64,000 bases of DNA from Pseudahrensia aquimaris. GTDB taxonomy: Bacteria > Pseudomonadota > Alphaproteobacteria > Rhizobiales > Rhizobiaceae. Shown piece after piece: positions 8,753-17,023 of this stretch (the first letter of the stretch is position 1; each line of letters starts with the position of its first letter). A program made the position numbers and the translations under genes. The DNA is taken from NCBI RefSeq assembly GCF_042676045.1, contig NZ_JBHTJV010000003.1:558001-622000 (forward strand), given 5' to 3'. The notes under the pieces were generated by a model. That model made no database searches, was not told the origin of the DNA, and saw only the letters and a list, made by a program, of their open reading frames with translations.

Positions 8753-9392
8753 AGGCGGAGCCGGACCAACATTTGACCATGAGCAGATCTGGGCCGACCA
8801 AGGTTTGATCGTCTGCGGTTGTGATGAGGCGGGACGCGGGCCATTGGCAGGCTCTGTTACCGCAGCCGCTGTGGTTTTGGATGTCACCAATATCCCCGAC
8901 GGTCTCGACGATTCCAAAAAGCTCTCCGAAAAACGCCGCGAAGCCTTGTTTCACGAAATCATGGTCCACCACGCGGTTGCAGCCATTTGCCTAAACGCAG
9001 CCACCATTGACGCCATGAACATCCGTGCAGCCTCGCTCAAGGCCATGGAAATGGCAGTGGCGGCGCTGCCCTTGATGGTTGAGCACAGTTTGATTGATGG
9101 CAATGCGGTGCCAGATGGCCTGAAAGGCCGCGCAACGGCTTTGGTAAAGGGCGACTCACGCAGCCTGTCCATCGCGGCTGCATCCATCGTCGCAAAAGTG
9201 CTGCGAGATAGGCAGATGGTTCATGCGGACAGTCTCTTTCCGCAATACGGTTTTGCCGGACACAAGGGTTATCCTTCGGCGGCACACCGGGAATTGGTGG
9301 CTCAAATCGGCCCCTGCCCGCTGCACCGCAAAACCTTCGCGCCTGTCCGCAAAGCGCTTGAGGCGCGACGGGGCAACAAAAAACCCGACTGA
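8709..9392 (+). CDS. rnhB: Ribonuclease HII
   Basis: A 227-residue type 2 RNase H that removes ribonucleotides embedded in DNA and RNA of RNA-DNA hybrids. It shows GCDEAGRGPLAG with the first catalytic Asp and Glu, LDDSKKLSEKRRE, the VKGDSRSLSIAAASIVAK region with further catalytic residues, and a C-terminal GFAGHKGYPSAAH motif. The frame is open from 8613, but the ATG at 8709 gives the normal length. That start lies inside a 98-bp palindrome, so translation may be controlled by the hairpin, or the true start may differ by a few codons. Confidence 0.92.
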   Translation: MRTLPADSPQLFSPTGGAGPTFDHEQIWADQGLIVCGCDEAGRGPLAGSVTAAAVVLDVTNIPDGLDDSKKLSEKRREALFHEIMVHHAVAAICLNAATIDAMNIRAASLKAMEMAVAALPLMVEHSLIDGNAVPDGLKGRATALVKGDSRSLSIAAASIVAKVLRDRQMVHADSLFPQYGFAGHKGYPSAAHRELVAQIGPCPLHRKTFAPVRKALEARRGNKKPD

Positions 9393-9413
9393 AATAAACC
9401 AGCCGGGCTTTTG
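9379..9413. terminator. Bidirectional terminator between rnhB and atpF
   Basis: CCCGACT (9384-9390) can pair with AGCCGGG (9401-9407) with one mismatch. An A-run lies on the left and TTTT on the right, so the element can end rightward rnhB and leftward atpF transcription. It overlaps the rnhB stop codon. Confidence 0.65.
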
Positions 9414-9436
9414 AAAATCGATTGATAGACGACTGA

Positions 9437-9916
9437 TCAGTTCATACGGGCTTTCACTTCAGCCAAACTCTTCTTGAGAAGATCGCCGGAAGTTGCTCCG
9501 GACATCTTCTTGCCGATCAGAGCCTCGGCAGCCTCGACTGCAACATCAACCGCTGCCGCCTTAACTTCGGCCACCGCACCAGCTTCCGCCTGAGCGATTT
9601 TCTGCTCTGCCAGCATCGTGCGCCGTTCAACATATTCAGCTGTTTTGCGCTCTGCGTCCGCTTTCATGGCCTCAGCTTCGCGTTTGGCTGCTGTGACAAT
9701 ACCTTCAGCTTCCGCTTCGGCCTCTTTGCGTTTGCGCTGATACTCGGCCAGCAACTGCTGAGCCTCTTCGCGCAGACGACGGGCCTCTTCCAGATCCGTG
9801 CGGATTTTGTCAGCACGGCCATCGAGGCCCTTGGTGATCATTGCCGGCACTTTGAGGTAGGCAATCAAACAGAAAAACAAGATCAGAGCGATGAAGGCCC
9901 AAAAGGTCGAATCCAT
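9437..9916 (-). CDS. atpF: F0F1 ATP synthase subunit b
   Basis: A 159-residue stator protein: one N-terminal membrane segment (about residues 4-22, TFWAFIALILFFCLIAYL) followed by a long charged helix rich in Glu, Ala and Arg that forms the peripheral stalk. It is the last gene of the leftward F0 operon, 10 bp after the b' gene. In Alphaproteobacteria two different b-type subunits form a heterodimer; this one has the shorter N-terminus and is the canonical b. Confidence 0.94.
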   Translation of the reverse strand: MDSTFWAFIALILFFCLIAYLKVPAMITKGLDGRADKIRTDLEEARRLREEAQQLLAEYQRKRKEAEAEAEGIVTAAKREAEAMKADAERKTAEYVERRTMLAEQKIAQAEAGAVAEVKAAAVDVAVEAAEALIGKKMSGATSGDLLKKSLAEVKARMN

Positions 9917-9926
9917 GCCGGTTCTC

Positions 9927-10460
9927 CTAGCGCTTCACGCCGGAAACCGCTGATGCGATTTCGGCTTTGGTGGTTTTTCCGCCCATAATTTCAGACAACA
10001 ACGCAGCTGTCGTGTCTTCGGCGATTTTTCCCACTTCGCCCATGGCTTTGGCCTTTGTCGCAGAAATGCGCTTTTCGGCTTCGGCTACTCTGGCAGCCAT
10101 TTCGGCTTCCACACCAGCGCGGGTCGTTTCAACTTCGCTCTTGGCAGAGTCACGAGCGTCCTGCGCAATCGCGTGGGCCTTTGATTTGGCTTCCGCGAGT
10201 TCCTGCTCATAGGCGGCGTGGGCCGCATTGGATTCCTCTTTGAGGCGGTTGGCCTCATCAAGATCCTGCGCAATACGGTCGCTGCGCACTTCCAAAATGG
10301 AGGAAATTCGCGGCAACGCCACTTTGGCCATAAGGTAGTAGAAAAGGCCAAAGGTTAGCGCCAGCCACAAGAGCTGGGATGGATATGTTTCGGTTTGGAG
10401 CGGCGGGAATTGTTGCTGCGAAGCGTCCGCTTGTCCAACCTCTGTATTGGTCGTCGCCAT
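9927..10460 (-). CDS. atpG: F0F1 ATP synthase subunit b'
   Basis: A 177-residue second b-type stator subunit, named AtpF' or AtpG in different genomes. A soluble N-terminus of about 28 residues rich in Gln and Thr precedes one membrane helix (LLWLALTFGLFYYLMAKVAL, about 30-49), then a long coiled coil. Its position between atpE and atpF and the longer N-terminus identify it as b'. It pairs with AtpF in the peripheral stalk. A strong hairpin lies just upstream between atpE and this gene. Confidence 0.93.
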   Translation of the reverse strand: MATTNTEVGQADASQQQFPPLQTETYPSQLLWLALTFGLFYYLMAKVALPRISSILEVRSDRIAQDLDEANRLKEESNAAHAAYEQELAEAKSKAHAIAQDARDSAKSEVETTRAGVEAEMAARVAEAEKRISATKAKAMGEVGKIAEDTTAALLSEIMGGKTTKAEIASAVSGVKR

Positions 10461-10507
10461 GAGAAAACCTGTGCTTTTAAAAGCCTTACCGTTTCTGAAA
10501 GGTCGGT

Positions 10508-10537
10508 GTCGGTGCGCGCACTTTGGCGCGCACCGAC
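10508..10537 (-). promoter_or_regulatory. Perfect 12-bp hairpin between atpE and atpF'
   Basis: Arms 10508-10519 and 10526-10537 are exact complements (GTCGGTGCGCGC) with a 6-nt loop. On the transcribed minus strand there is no U-run after it, so it is more likely to be an mRNA-stabilising or processing hairpin protecting the atpE message than a full terminator. Such an element would help supply the many copies of subunit c per complex. Confidence 0.65.
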
Positions 10538-10547
10538 GAAACCAAAA

Positions 10548-10772
10548 TCAGGTGAACAGCAGCAGGAGTGCGACGAGCAGCGAGAAGATGCCCAGAGCTT
10601 CCGTCACGGCGAAGCCAAAGATAAGGCGGCCAAACTGACCGTCAGCGGCTGACGGGTTGCGCAGTGCGCCGGAGAGGTATGAGCCAAACATGTTGCCCAG
10701 GCCAATGCCCACGCCGCCCATGCCGAGGCATGCGATGCCTGCACCGATAGCTTTTGCTGCTTCAACTTCCAT
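10548..10772 (-). CDS. atpE: F0F1 ATP synthase subunit c
   Basis: A 74-residue proteolipid of two membrane helices that forms the rotating c-ring. The glycine-rich first helix (IGAGIACLGMGGVGIGLGNM), the polar loop with ALRNPSA and the proton-binding Glu in AVTEALGIF of the second helix are all present. The length is typical for Rhizobiales. It lies between atpB and atpF' in the leftward F0 operon. Confidence 0.97.
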   Translation of the reverse strand: MEVEAAKAIGAGIACLGMGGVGIGLGNMFGSYLSGALRNPSAADGQFGRLIFGFAVTEALGIFSLLVALLLLFT

Positions 10773-10838
10773 AATGTGTTCCTTCGTTGGTCGAAATGGA
10801 TGAGTTCAGGTGAATTGTCTCTCTCTAGAGCGGACGCC

Positions 10839-11588
10839 CTAGTGAGAAGGATGGATCGCGTCGTTGATGTACATGCACGTCAAGATCGCGAAAACGTATG
10901 CCTGGAGGAAAGAAACCAGGAATTCGAGGCCGGTGAGTGCCACCGTGAAGAGCAGCGGCAAGATAGCGCCGACGATGCCGCCAATGCCCAGCGCGCTCAA
11001 GCTGACAACAAAGCCAGCGAACACTTTGAGCGTAATGTGACCGGCCAGCATGTTAGCGAACAGACGCACAGACAGGCTGAGCGGACGGGAAAGGAAAGAG
11101 ATAACTTCGATAAGCACAACGATCGGGATCAGATATCCCGGCACGCCGGACGGCACAAAAAGCTTTAGGAAGACTAGTCCATTGCGGTAGAAGCCGTAGA
11201 CCACCACAACGGTCATAACGAGCATTGCCAGCGCGAAGGTCACGATGATGTGGGATGTAAATGTAAAGAAGTAAGGCACCATGCCAAAGAAGTTGGCGAT
11301 GAGTATGAAAACGAACAGCGAAAAGACGAAAGGAAAGAACTTCATTCCCTCTTTGCCGGCGCTTGATCGCAGCATATCCGCGATAAATTCGTAGATCATT
11401 TCCGAAATTGACTGCGCACGGCCGGGAATAAGCCCACGGCCTGATGTGGTCATGATCAGAAACGCTGAGGAGAAGGCAACGGTCGCCACCATGAACAAAG
11501 CCGAGTTGGTGAACGAGATATCCAGCCCGCCGATTTCCAGCGGCAGGATCTTGGAAATGTTAAACTGGCTGATCGGATCGTTTGCCAA
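10839..11588 (-). CDS. atpB: F0F1 ATP synthase subunit a
   Basis: A 249-residue multi-pass membrane protein forming the proton half-channels. The essential Arg lies in the LSVRLFANMLAGH motif. The open frame reaches 11663, but a TTG at 11588 is the likely start: it is preceded by ACGAGG at 5-6 nt, and the resulting LANDPISQF (read as Met) matches the MANDPI start of rhizobial AtpB as I recall it. It is 178 bp downstream of atpI and 66 bp upstream of atpE in the leftward operon. Confidence 0.94.
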   Translation of the reverse strand: MANDPISQFNISKILPLEIGGLDISFTNSALFMVATVAFSSAFLIMTTSGRGLIPGRAQSISEMIYEFIADMLRSSAGKEGMKFFPFVFSLFVFILIANFFGMVPYFFTFTSHIIVTFALAMLVMTVVVVYGFYRNGLVFLKLFVPSGVPGYLIPIVVLIEVISFLSRPLSLSVRLFANMLAGHITLKVFAGFVVSLSALGIGGIVGAILPLLFTVALTGLEFLVSFLQAYVFAILTCMYINDAIHPSH

Positions 11589-11709
11589 GGGTGCCTCGTC
11601 GTATCTCTGGTCAACAGCCGAGCGGGATCGCCCAGCGTCTAAGTCGGCGTTCGTTTGGCACAAAACAGGTCCACATCACAAGACGTAACCTGTCGCATAC
11701 CCGCGAAAT

Positions 11710-11727
11710 GCAGTGAATTTTCACTGC
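11710..11727. repeat. 18-bp palindrome in the atpI-atpB spacer
   Basis: GCAGTGAA and its complement TTCACTGC are separated by 2 bp. The loop is too small for a good RNA hairpin, so a protein-binding palindrome is possible. No known regulator motif was recognised. Confidence 0.4.
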
Positions 11728-11766
11728 CGTCATCCAGACAGCGATTGGGAATGCCTTTTGGCCACC

Positions 11767-12120
11767 CTACCCCGCATCGTCTTCGGCGTCCTTATGGCCA
11801 CGCAATGGTGATTCTGCAACCTTCCCCACGGCCCTTAAAACATTGACGATTCCGGCGGCGAAGCCAAGCAGGAGAAAGATGAGAAGACCAAAGGGTGAAA
11901 CCCCGAAAAACGCGTCGATCCCATAGCCGATCAATGCACCCACCACAATGGCTGCGATGAACTCTGAACTGAGACGAAAGGCTTGCGCCATTTGGGCTTT
12001 GTCGGCCTGCGGCGCTTCATTTTCAGTCTGCGCGCGCTCGCTTTTGCTGCGGCCAATGCGTTCTTCGAGGCGCTTTAGACGCGCGTCGAGATCGCCGTCA
12101 GATTTTAGATCATTGCTCAT
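11767..12120 (-). CDS. atpI: ATP synthase assembly protein AtpI
   Basis: A 117-residue protein with a charged cytoplasmic N-terminus (about 50 residues, Glu/Arg-rich) and two membrane helices (about residues 52-74 and 78-100) carrying the FGVSPFGLLIFLLLGFAAG hairpin characteristic of AtpI. AtpI is thought to help assemble the c-ring. It is the first gene of the F0 operon. The ATG at 12120 is preferred over the upstream alternative because it gives MSNDLKSDGDLDARLKRLEE, as in rhizobial relatives. Confidence 0.9.
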   Translation of the reverse strand: MSNDLKSDGDLDARLKRLEERIGRSKSERAQTENEAPQADKAQMAQAFRLSSEFIAAIVVGALIGYGIDAFFGVSPFGLLIFLLLGFAAGIVNVLRAVGKVAESPLRGHKDAEDDAG

Positions 12121-12212
12121 TGAAAAGGCTCGCTTACGCCACACAGCAAGGCAACATGCCCAACGCAGCGACCGTAGGAACGGCGCAAGCTCAAGTCAAT
12201 TTGTGCGTTGGC

Positions 12213-13532
12213 CTAGCTCCAACCGCCGTTGCGGGTGCGGTAGAAAATGTGACGGCCGATCTTTGTGAGGCGCTTCATGCTTTTGCGCCAGCGCGGCCAC
12301 ACATAATCAGCGTGGTAGTGTGTGGAAGAGCCAACGGACCTCAACCAAGTGCGTCCGAAGACGGCATCATCGGAAACAGACTGAGCCATTTTCCAGTGCT
12401 TTCGTGATCTGACCTTATCGCGAATGCCATCGCAGGTGAACGAGAACTGGCAGGCGTTGCGCATGTGTTTGTTTTGATAAACCACACCGCAAATAGTGTT
12501 TGGATAAGAAGGGTTTTTCACCCGGTTCAAGATAACCTGCGCAACCGCTTGCTGGCCTTTTTTCGGTTCGCCGCGGGCTTCAAAATAGATGCCGATTGCA
12601 AGACAGCGGCGTTGTGCCGCGGAGCTGGAATTACGCGGGAGAGGATTTGCTGCCCATTTGTGGTCGTAGCGGCCAAGCCGGATCAGCGATGCACGCTTCG
12701 GTGCTACTTTTGGGCGCCATGTCGGGACCACTGCTGCAATTGTCGGCGCATCCTGATTCAACAGTGTGTCGAAAGGCGCGGTGTCGATTTGTTGCTGTTG
12801 CGTGGGCGCGTAAGCGGTCGTTATGAGTGTGGCCGCATCTACGGCTGCAAGCTTGCGATCTTTATAAGCTGGCGGCTTGCCGGTGGTTTCGACGCTCACC
12901 TCTCCTCGAGCGATGGCGATGGCCAGTTCCCGCTCGGATTGTTTGCGCTCAGCCAATATCGCAGCACGACGTTTTTCGACCTGCGCTTGGGCCAGCTCAC
13001 TGGCGCGCTCTTCTTTCTTTTCCCAACGGGCAAAGGTGTTCGAGGCCGAATCTTCTGTCTGCACAGGCAGTGCGAATGGAATGTCCTGCGTAAGCGCAAT
13101 GTCGGGGGCTTTATCGACCGCTACGGGCAGGATTTTGGGAACTTCCGCTACCTCTTTGTCGCCAAAGCGATGGGCAGCGATTTTGACAAGCCGGTCGCCC
13201 TTTAGAGCGCGGTTGATCTTCGGCGCCTTGATAGAGCTTGCGGAAACGACAGGGCCGGTCAGCAAAACGCGTTTGGTGTTTATCAGCGCTTTTGAAAAAG
13301 GTTCGCGAGCGGATTCCGGTGCAGCAATCAATCTTGCGCTGATCGGTTCGTCGTGCAACCGCGCAAGCCACCGTTGGCCTTGCGGCAGTTCCGGTCGGCT
13401 TTTCTCGGCAACATCCTGCAAAGCGACGGGCGACGCGTTCAGCGCCAAAGCAGCAACCGCAATCGTGCTGGATAGGGACAAGGTAAGCAAACCACGCGAA
13501 AGGCGAGGCGGCAAAGACCGTGAGGGACGCAT
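12213..13532 (-). CDS. SleB-type cell-wall hydrolase (hydrolase_2 domain)
   Basis: A 439-residue protein with an N-terminal signal peptide or anchor (about residues 13-38). A long low-complexity, Ala/Lys-rich linker includes a charged helical part around residues 165-215. The C-terminal domain (about 310-430) has CLAIGIYFEARGEPKKGQQ and ICGVVYQN with conserved Cys residues, as in SleB/CwlJ lytic transglycosylase-like enzymes. The domain cleaves peptidoglycan in other bacteria; the alphaproteobacterial homologues are envelope proteins whose precise reaction is less clear. The start ATG has GGAG upstream. It is downstream of der on the same strand. Confidence 0.85.
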   Translation of the reverse strand: MRPSRSLPPRLSRGLLTLSLSSTIAVAALALNASPVALQDVAEKSRPELPQGQRWLARLHDEPISARLIAAPESAREPFSKALINTKRVLLTGPVVSASSIKAPKINRALKGDRLVKIAAHRFGDKEVAEVPKILPVAVDKAPDIALTQDIPFALPVQTEDSASNTFARWEKKEERASELAQAQVEKRRAAILAERKQSERELAIAIARGEVSVETTGKPPAYKDRKLAAVDAATLITTAYAPTQQQQIDTAPFDTLLNQDAPTIAAVVPTWRPKVAPKRASLIRLGRYDHKWAANPLPRNSSSAAQRRCLAIGIYFEARGEPKKGQQAVAQVILNRVKNPSYPNTICGVVYQNKHMRNACQFSFTCDGIRDKVRSRKHWKMAQSVSDDAVFGRTWLRSVGSSTHYHADYVWPRWRKSMKRLTKIGRHIFYRTRNGGWS

Positions 13533-13601
13533 TTACAAACTCCACAACGTGCAGTGCGGTTACGCGAGACTTGATAGCACTGCTTGGCGGAGAATGCTGG
13601 G

Positions 13602-13622
13602 TTAACCTTATTTTTCGGTTAA
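13602..13622. repeat. TTAACC/GGTTAA inverted repeat between der and the hydrolase gene
   Basis: TTAACC at 13602-13607 and GGTTAA at 13617-13622 form a short inverted repeat around an A/T-rich 9-bp centre, upstream of the hydrolase start. It could be an operator or a weak hairpin. Confidence 0.35.
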
Positions 13623-13649
13623 GGGCCGACGAAGATTAGAAATTTTCGA

Positions 13650-15119
13650 TTAATTCTTTTTGCGGCGTCTATTGGCAAAGGGGTTCTCGCCCTTGCGCAA
13701 GAACAGCCGCAACGGCACGCCCCACAGGTCGAAATCTTCGCGCAGTTCGTTGATGAGATAGCGCGTGTATGAGGTGGGCAGCCCTTCGGGGCGCGAACAC
13801 TGGACCATGAATGTTGGTGGCCGGCTTTTGGCCTGTGTTGCATATTTCAACCGAACACGGCGACCGGACACTGCGGGCGGTGGGTGGTGCGCTTGCACGC
13901 CATCGAGCCAACGGTTGAGTTTCGATGTGGATATGCGGCGATTCCAAACCTTGTGGGCTTCCAGCACCGCTTCCATCAGCTTGTCTACGCCTTTGCCCGT
14001 CTGGCCCGAAAGCGTGACGGTGCGGACACCACGGATTTGCGGCAGCAAACGATCACACTTTTCGTGCAGTTCGTTCAGCGTGGCCTGCTTGTCTTTGATC
14101 AGGTCCCATTTGTTGTAAGCGATGATCGGTGCCCTGCCCTCTCTGGCGATCAGATCGACAATTTGCAGATCCTGCTTTTCGAACGGGATTGTCGCGTCGA
14201 ACACGATCACCACAACTTCAGCAAACTGCACTGCGCGAAGGCCGTCAGCGACAGACAGTTTTTCGAGCTTTTCCTGAACGCGGGCCTTGCGGCGCATGCC
14301 TGCTGTGTCAAACAGTTTGATCTGGCGACCCTGCCACTCCCATTCGACGGAGATGGAATCACGTGTGATGCCCGCTTCCGGGCCGGTCAGCAGCCGGTCT
14401 TCATCAACCATCGTGTTGATGAGCGTAGACTTGCCTGCATTAGGTCGCCCGACGATGGCGATGCGCATGGGCTTGGTTGTGTCGTATTCTTCCTCGACAT
14501 CGTCTTCTTCATCGAACTCTATTTCAAACGTGTCGTCGGACGGGTCAATGTCGAAGTCCTCTTCATCGTCGCCCTCTATGACATCTTCGTCTTCCCCAGC
14601 TTCTTCCTCACCCAAAGCGCGGGCATGGCCCACGGCTTCGATCAAGGCGTCTCGCAGTTCCACGATGCCTTCGCCGTGTTCTGCCGAAAAGGCGATCGGT
14701 TCGCCAAAACCCATCGCGTAGGCTTCATAGAGACCCGCATCGCCGCGTTTGCCTTCAGCTTTGTTGGCCACCAAAATCACCGGCTTGCCAGCGCGACGCA
14801 GCAGATTTGCGAAACCTTCGTCCAGCGGCGTAACGCCTGCGCGGGCGTCGATGAGGAACAGCGTCGCGTCCGCTTCCAAGATGGCCATTTCCGTCTGCTG
14901 GCGCATGCGGCCTTCCAGGCTCTCGTGGGCGGCCTCTTCAAGACCAGCGGTGTCGATAACTTTGAATTTCAGATCGAGCAGTTTTGCATCCGCCATACGA
15001 CGGTCACGGGTAACGCCAGGAGAATCGTCGACGAGCGCTAGGCGCTTACCAACCAGACGGTTGAACAGCGTCGATTTGCCGACATTCGGGCGGCCTGCAA
15101 TGGCTATGGTGAAACTCAT
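13650..15119 (-). CDS. der: Ribosome-associated GTPase Der (EngA)
   Basis: A 489-residue tandem GTPase needed for 50S ribosome assembly. The first G domain has GRPNVGKST (9-17), DTAGL and NKAE. The second has GRPNAGKST (224-232), DTAGM and NKWD. A KH-like domain and a basic C-terminus (RRRKKN) follow. A long strongly acidic linker (about residues 171-213, nearly all Asp and Glu) sits between the two G domains and is longer than in E. coli Der. It is 20 bp downstream of the YfgM-like gene on the same strand, suggesting co-transcription. Confidence 0.97.
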   Translation of the reverse strand: MSFTIAIAGRPNVGKSTLFNRLVGKRLALVDDSPGVTRDRRMADAKLLDLKFKVIDTAGLEEAAHESLEGRMRQQTEMAILEADATLFLIDARAGVTPLDEGFANLLRRAGKPVILVANKAEGKRGDAGLYEAYAMGFGEPIAFSAEHGEGIVELRDALIEAVGHARALGEEEAGEDEDVIEGDDEEDFDIDPSDDTFEIEFDEEDDVEEEYDTTKPMRIAIVGRPNAGKSTLINTMVDEDRLLTGPEAGITRDSISVEWEWQGRQIKLFDTAGMRRKARVQEKLEKLSVADGLRAVQFAEVVVIVFDATIPFEKQDLQIVDLIAREGRAPIIAYNKWDLIKDKQATLNELHEKCDRLLPQIRGVRTVTLSGQTGKGVDKLMEAVLEAHKVWNRRISTSKLNRWLDGVQAHHPPPAVSGRRVRLKYATQAKSRPPTFMVQCSRPEGLPTSYTRYLINELREDFDLWGVPLRLFLRKGENPFANRRRKKN

Positions 15120-15139
15120 TAAGGCGCCTTGGGATGCTG

Positions 15140-15865
15140 CTATTGGGTTGGGGTCGTCTCGGTAGCGGGAGCCGGCGCTGCTTGTGCCGGAGCCTCGGTG
15201 AAGGCGGGGCCGCCCTGCGATGCGATCAATTCCAACATCAAGGTCACTCGGTTAGACAGGGTGCGCGGCGTGCCGCTGTCGGCACGGATTTCATTAAATA
15301 TTTTCGCTGACTGTTCCAGATCACCAGCGCGGTAATAAGCCAGTGCCAGATATTCGCGGGCTGACGCACGGTAGGGTGCGCCGGGGCCGGTAAGCGGTGC
15401 AACGCGGGCTTCGACTTCCGTTACCGTGCCTTCATCCACCAGCAAGGCGGCTGCGCGAAGTCGGGCAATGGAGCGAAGGTTTTGATCGGCTGACGAGAGA
15501 GCCGCAACCGCATCATACGCCTCAACCGCCTCTTGCCATTTGCCCTGCTTGCCCAGTTCAGCGGCCAAACGCATGCGCGCTAGTGCTTGATAAGCGGGCG
15601 ACCCTTCTTCGGCGATTTTGCCAAGGTCAACCAATGCTTGATCAACATCGTTGTTTTCCGCCCGCCGCACAGCTTCCATAAATTGATCGCCTGCCCGTGC
15701 GGCTTGATTGGCTGTATAAGTCTCATAGAAACGATAGCCGCCTGTGCCGACAACGATGGCTATCGCGCCGCCGATTACAAAGGCTTTGTACTTATCCCAG
15801 AAATTCTGCACGCGTTCGCTGCGCAGCTCTTCATCAACCTCACGGAAAAAGGAATCGTCCGACAT
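15140..15865 (-). CDS. YfgM-like membrane-anchored TPR protein
   Basis: A 241-residue protein with a short cytoplasmic N-terminus, one membrane helix (about residues 28-46, AFVIGGAIAIVVGTGGYRFY), and a periplasmic domain of TPR-like helices (ALARMRLAAELGKQGKWQEAVEAYDAV). The C-terminus is Ala/Pro/Thr-rich. This is the YfgM/DUF2133-like tetratricopeptide layout found next to der in many proteobacteria, where YfgM associates with the Sec translocon and periplasmic chaperones. The function here is inferred from that family. Confidence 0.82.
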   Translation of the reverse strand: MSDDSFFREVDEELRSERVQNFWDKYKAFVIGGAIAIVVGTGGYRFYETYTANQAARAGDQFMEAVRRAENNDVDQALVDLGKIAEEGSPAYQALARMRLAAELGKQGKWQEAVEAYDAVAALSSADQNLRSIARLRAAALLVDEGTVTEVEARVAPLTGPGAPYRASAREYLALAYYRAGDLEQSAKIFNEIRADSGTPRTLSNRVTLMLELIASQGGPAFTEAPAQAAPAPATETTPTQ

Positions 15866-16023
15866 AAATTCTCGTCCATCTGATCTGGCGTTGTTGGCAG
15901 CAGCCCACCCGCTTCTTCAAGCGGCCTTCTACATCATTTCGCGGCTTGCGTAAGGGGGAGATGGGATGGAACTGCAACCCGCGCAAGAGGAAGACGGCAG
16001 GGCGGTGCAAGCCTGACCCAGAG

Positions 16024-16590
16024 TCACACAATGCCGACGCCCACAATCCACTCGTGCAAAAACGATACGAACAGAACCGTCAGAACCAAACCTCCAACGA
16101 CCGAGACAAGGTCGGGCCAAATTTTGGCGTCCGGCAAATCTCCGACTGGGCGTCGGTAGCATGAAACGAGGTCAATTGCCGCCCAAACCAGAAATGACCC
16201 AAACAAAATGACCGAGGCGGTATCCCCATTTGCAGTCAGATGCGCGGCAGACCAAAGCAGGACACCCCACAACATCGGATGACCAACAAGCCGCTTTATA
16301 TGTCCGCGTGGCAATTGTGATGCGGCCAGCAGGATGAAGGCGATGGGCATAACAAGCAGTGCAACCGTGCGCCCCCAGGATTCAGGAATGTAGAGTTGGC
16401 CTGCGTTTTCCCGCGCCATGCCGTATCCATAGATCAGGGCGATAAACGCAAGAATTGAGACAATCGAATAAATCCCACGCCAACCGTTGGGTCCAAAACG
16501 CTCGACCATGGAAGCGCGAAAACCATGGGCTGTGATTCGTGTGGAGTGGATGCCGAGAAAGCCAACCAGTCCAGCAATCAAAAGGGCCAT
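16024..16590 (-). CDS. NnrU family membrane protein
   Basis: A 188-residue polytopic protein with about five to six membrane helices. Family features include GLVGFLGIHSTRI at the N-terminus, the GPNGWRGIYSIVS loop, and LVGHPMLWGVLLWSAAHLTANGD with conserved His residues. NnrU was first seen near nitric-oxide reductase genes, and relatives occur in carotenoid metabolism; no such neighbour is present here. The ATG at 16590 (MALLIAGLVG) is chosen because the longer frame has a non-hydrophobic run that overlaps the opposite gene. Confidence 0.85.
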   Translation of the reverse strand: MALLIAGLVGFLGIHSTRITAHGFRASMVERFGPNGWRGIYSIVSILAFIALIYGYGMARENAGQLYIPESWGRTVALLVMPIAFILLAASQLPRGHIKRLVGHPMLWGVLLWSAAHLTANGDTASVILFGSFLVWAAIDLVSCYRRPVGDLPDAKIWPDLVSVVGGLVLTVLFVSFLHEWIVGVGIV

Positions 16591-16687
16591 GAACGATTTC
16601 CTGTGCTGCGCGCATTTTTGCAATTTCTTCGACGCTAGGGTCTCATCTGTCGCAAGACAAGCGAATGCCGGGAGGAAGGAGCGGGTT

Positions 16688-17020
16688 ATGGTCGATTTAG
16701 CGAAAGCGTCGCAACGATTGATGGCAAAACAAGAAGAACTGGAGGCTTCCTCCGCGCTATCAGCCGAGGCGCGCAAGCCGGTCGCGCTCGATCAGCAATC
16801 GGTGGGGCGTTTGTCGCGCATGGATGCGATGCAGCAACAAGCCATGGACAAGGCTACTGAAGCGAAGCGAAAGGCCGATCTGCTTCGTATTGAAAACGCC
16901 CATCGTAGGTTGCGGGACGGCGAGTATGGGTATTGCGAGGAGTGCGGCGAGGAAATCCCCGATGGCCGGCTGGCAGTAGACCCTATGGCCGTGCGCTGCG
17001 TGGGCTGCGCAGGCGGGTGA
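16688..17020 (+). CDS. DksA/TraR-type C4 zinc-finger protein
   Basis: A 110-residue protein with a helical N-terminal part (Ala/Glu-rich) and a C-terminal zinc finger of the DksA/TraR type: CEECGEEIPDGRLAVDP followed by CVGC. DksA-like proteins bind the RNA polymerase secondary channel and modulate transcription with ppGpp. This one is shorter than DksA and lacks the long coiled coil with the acidic tip, so it could be a partial-function paralogue. GGAAGGAG lies upstream of the ATG at 16688. It ends 3 bp from the convergent guaA end. Confidence 0.85.
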   Translation: MVDLAKASQRLMAKQEELEASSALSAEARKPVALDQQSVGRLSRMDAMQQQAMDKATEAKRKADLLRIENAHRRLRDGEYGYCEECGEEIPDGRLAVDPMAVRCVGCAGG

Positions 17021-17023
17021 CGC

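Noticed and set aside
13602..13622. CtrA-type binding site at TTAACC/GGTTAA
   Set aside because: The spacing between TTAA elements does not match the TTAA-N7-TTAA form expected for CtrA.
13884..15041. A 385-codon rightward frame opposite der
   Set aside because: It is the antisense shadow of the der gene, which carries both complete G domains.
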